From the NCBI GenBank assembly GCA_900556625.1, contig USPQ01000069.1, positions 1 to 14,529 of the forward strand: DNA of 14,529 bases, given 5' to 3'. This document shows, piece by piece, positions 14,473 through 14,529 of the stretch. Position 1 is the first letter of the stretch. The number at the start of each line of letters is the position of its first letter. The position numbers were made by a program, and so were the translations under genes. Source of the DNA: an uncultured Bacteroides sp. (lineage in GTDB: Bacteria; Bacteroidota; Bacteroidia; Bacteroidales; Bacteroidaceae). The notes under the pieces are model-generated. The model did not search any database. It was not told the origin of the DNA and saw only the letters and a list, made by a program, of their open reading frames with translations.

Positions 14473-14529
14473 CATCGTGTTTTTCATAGTATTAGATTTA
14501 AGGTTAACAAAGGTTGGAGCAAGGCGTTG
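14473..14529 (+). other. Start of a transcribed leader or small RNA, cut by the window end
   Basis: No coding start with a plausible frame is visible in the 57 bases after the strong promoter, so this is a 5' leader or the beginning of a non-coding RNA. It contains TTAAGGTTAACAAAGG (14499-14514), including the GTTAAC palindrome, followed by a G-rich stretch. I have an uncertain memory of similar leaders in other Bacteroides intergenic regions. Nothing downstream is available to decide. The preceding 14321-14441 holds no recognised feature. Confidence 0.35.

Noticed and set aside
1..14529. Mobile element, CRISPR array, toxin-antitoxin or defence island
   Set aside because: No transposase, integrase, spaced repeats, or nuclease/toxin families were seen; all long genes belong to core or metabolic families with uniform composition.

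Overview
This window looks like ordinary chromosome from a Bacteroidales bacterium, most likely genus Bacteroides. The base composition is moderate to low GC. Several genes are preceded by the Bacteroidetes-type -7 box (TAnnTTTG) rather than E. coli-type boxes, and Shine-Dalgarno sequences are weak or absent. The gene families also fit: a bamD-rpoZ-DUF4293 cluster, a Bacteroidetes-type omega subunit, PorT-like barrels and a paaK-ACT pair. Species assignment is inference; I could not run a database search.

Layout, left to right. A dyad at the left edge (12-36) may belong to an unseen leftward gene. A GNAT acetyltransferase (+) faces a POT-family peptide/proton symporter (-) across a strong bidirectional terminator. 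Upstream of the transporter, on the minus strand, lie a YbaK-type editing deacylase and uvrA, possibly one transcript. Divergent from uvrA is a tight two-gene unit (+): a secreted protein with three LysM domains and a C-terminal periplasmic-binding-like domain, then a small outer-membrane beta-barrel. A second strong bidirectional terminator separates it from a minus-strand cluster, bamD (lipoprotein of the barrel-assembly machine), rpoZ (RNA polymerase omega) and a DUF4293 membrane protein. Next come paaK (arylacetate-CoA ligase) and a double-ACT protein on the minus strand, then divergent uvrB (+). The right edge holds the best-formed promoter in the window, TTTG-19 nt-TATCTTTG, firing into a leader cut off by the window end.

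Functional themes: nucleotide excision repair (uvrA and uvrB, about 6.6 kb apart and separately transcribed); envelope biogenesis (BamD, LysM/binding protein, beta-barrel); peptide uptake; translation fidelity; and activation of aryl acids from amino-acid fermentation, probably with amino-acid sensing through the ACT protein. I see no mobile element, CRISPR array, tRNA, rRNA, phage gene or defence island, and no gene-free stretch over 300 bases.

I found no clearly new system. The items most worth a second look are the LysM/binding-protein plus barrel pair, the promoter and leader at the right edge, the paaK-ACT pair, the left-edge dyad, and altered family motifs in UvrA (one zinc-finger Cys is Thr) and in the POT transporter (first Glu of ExxERF is Asn).
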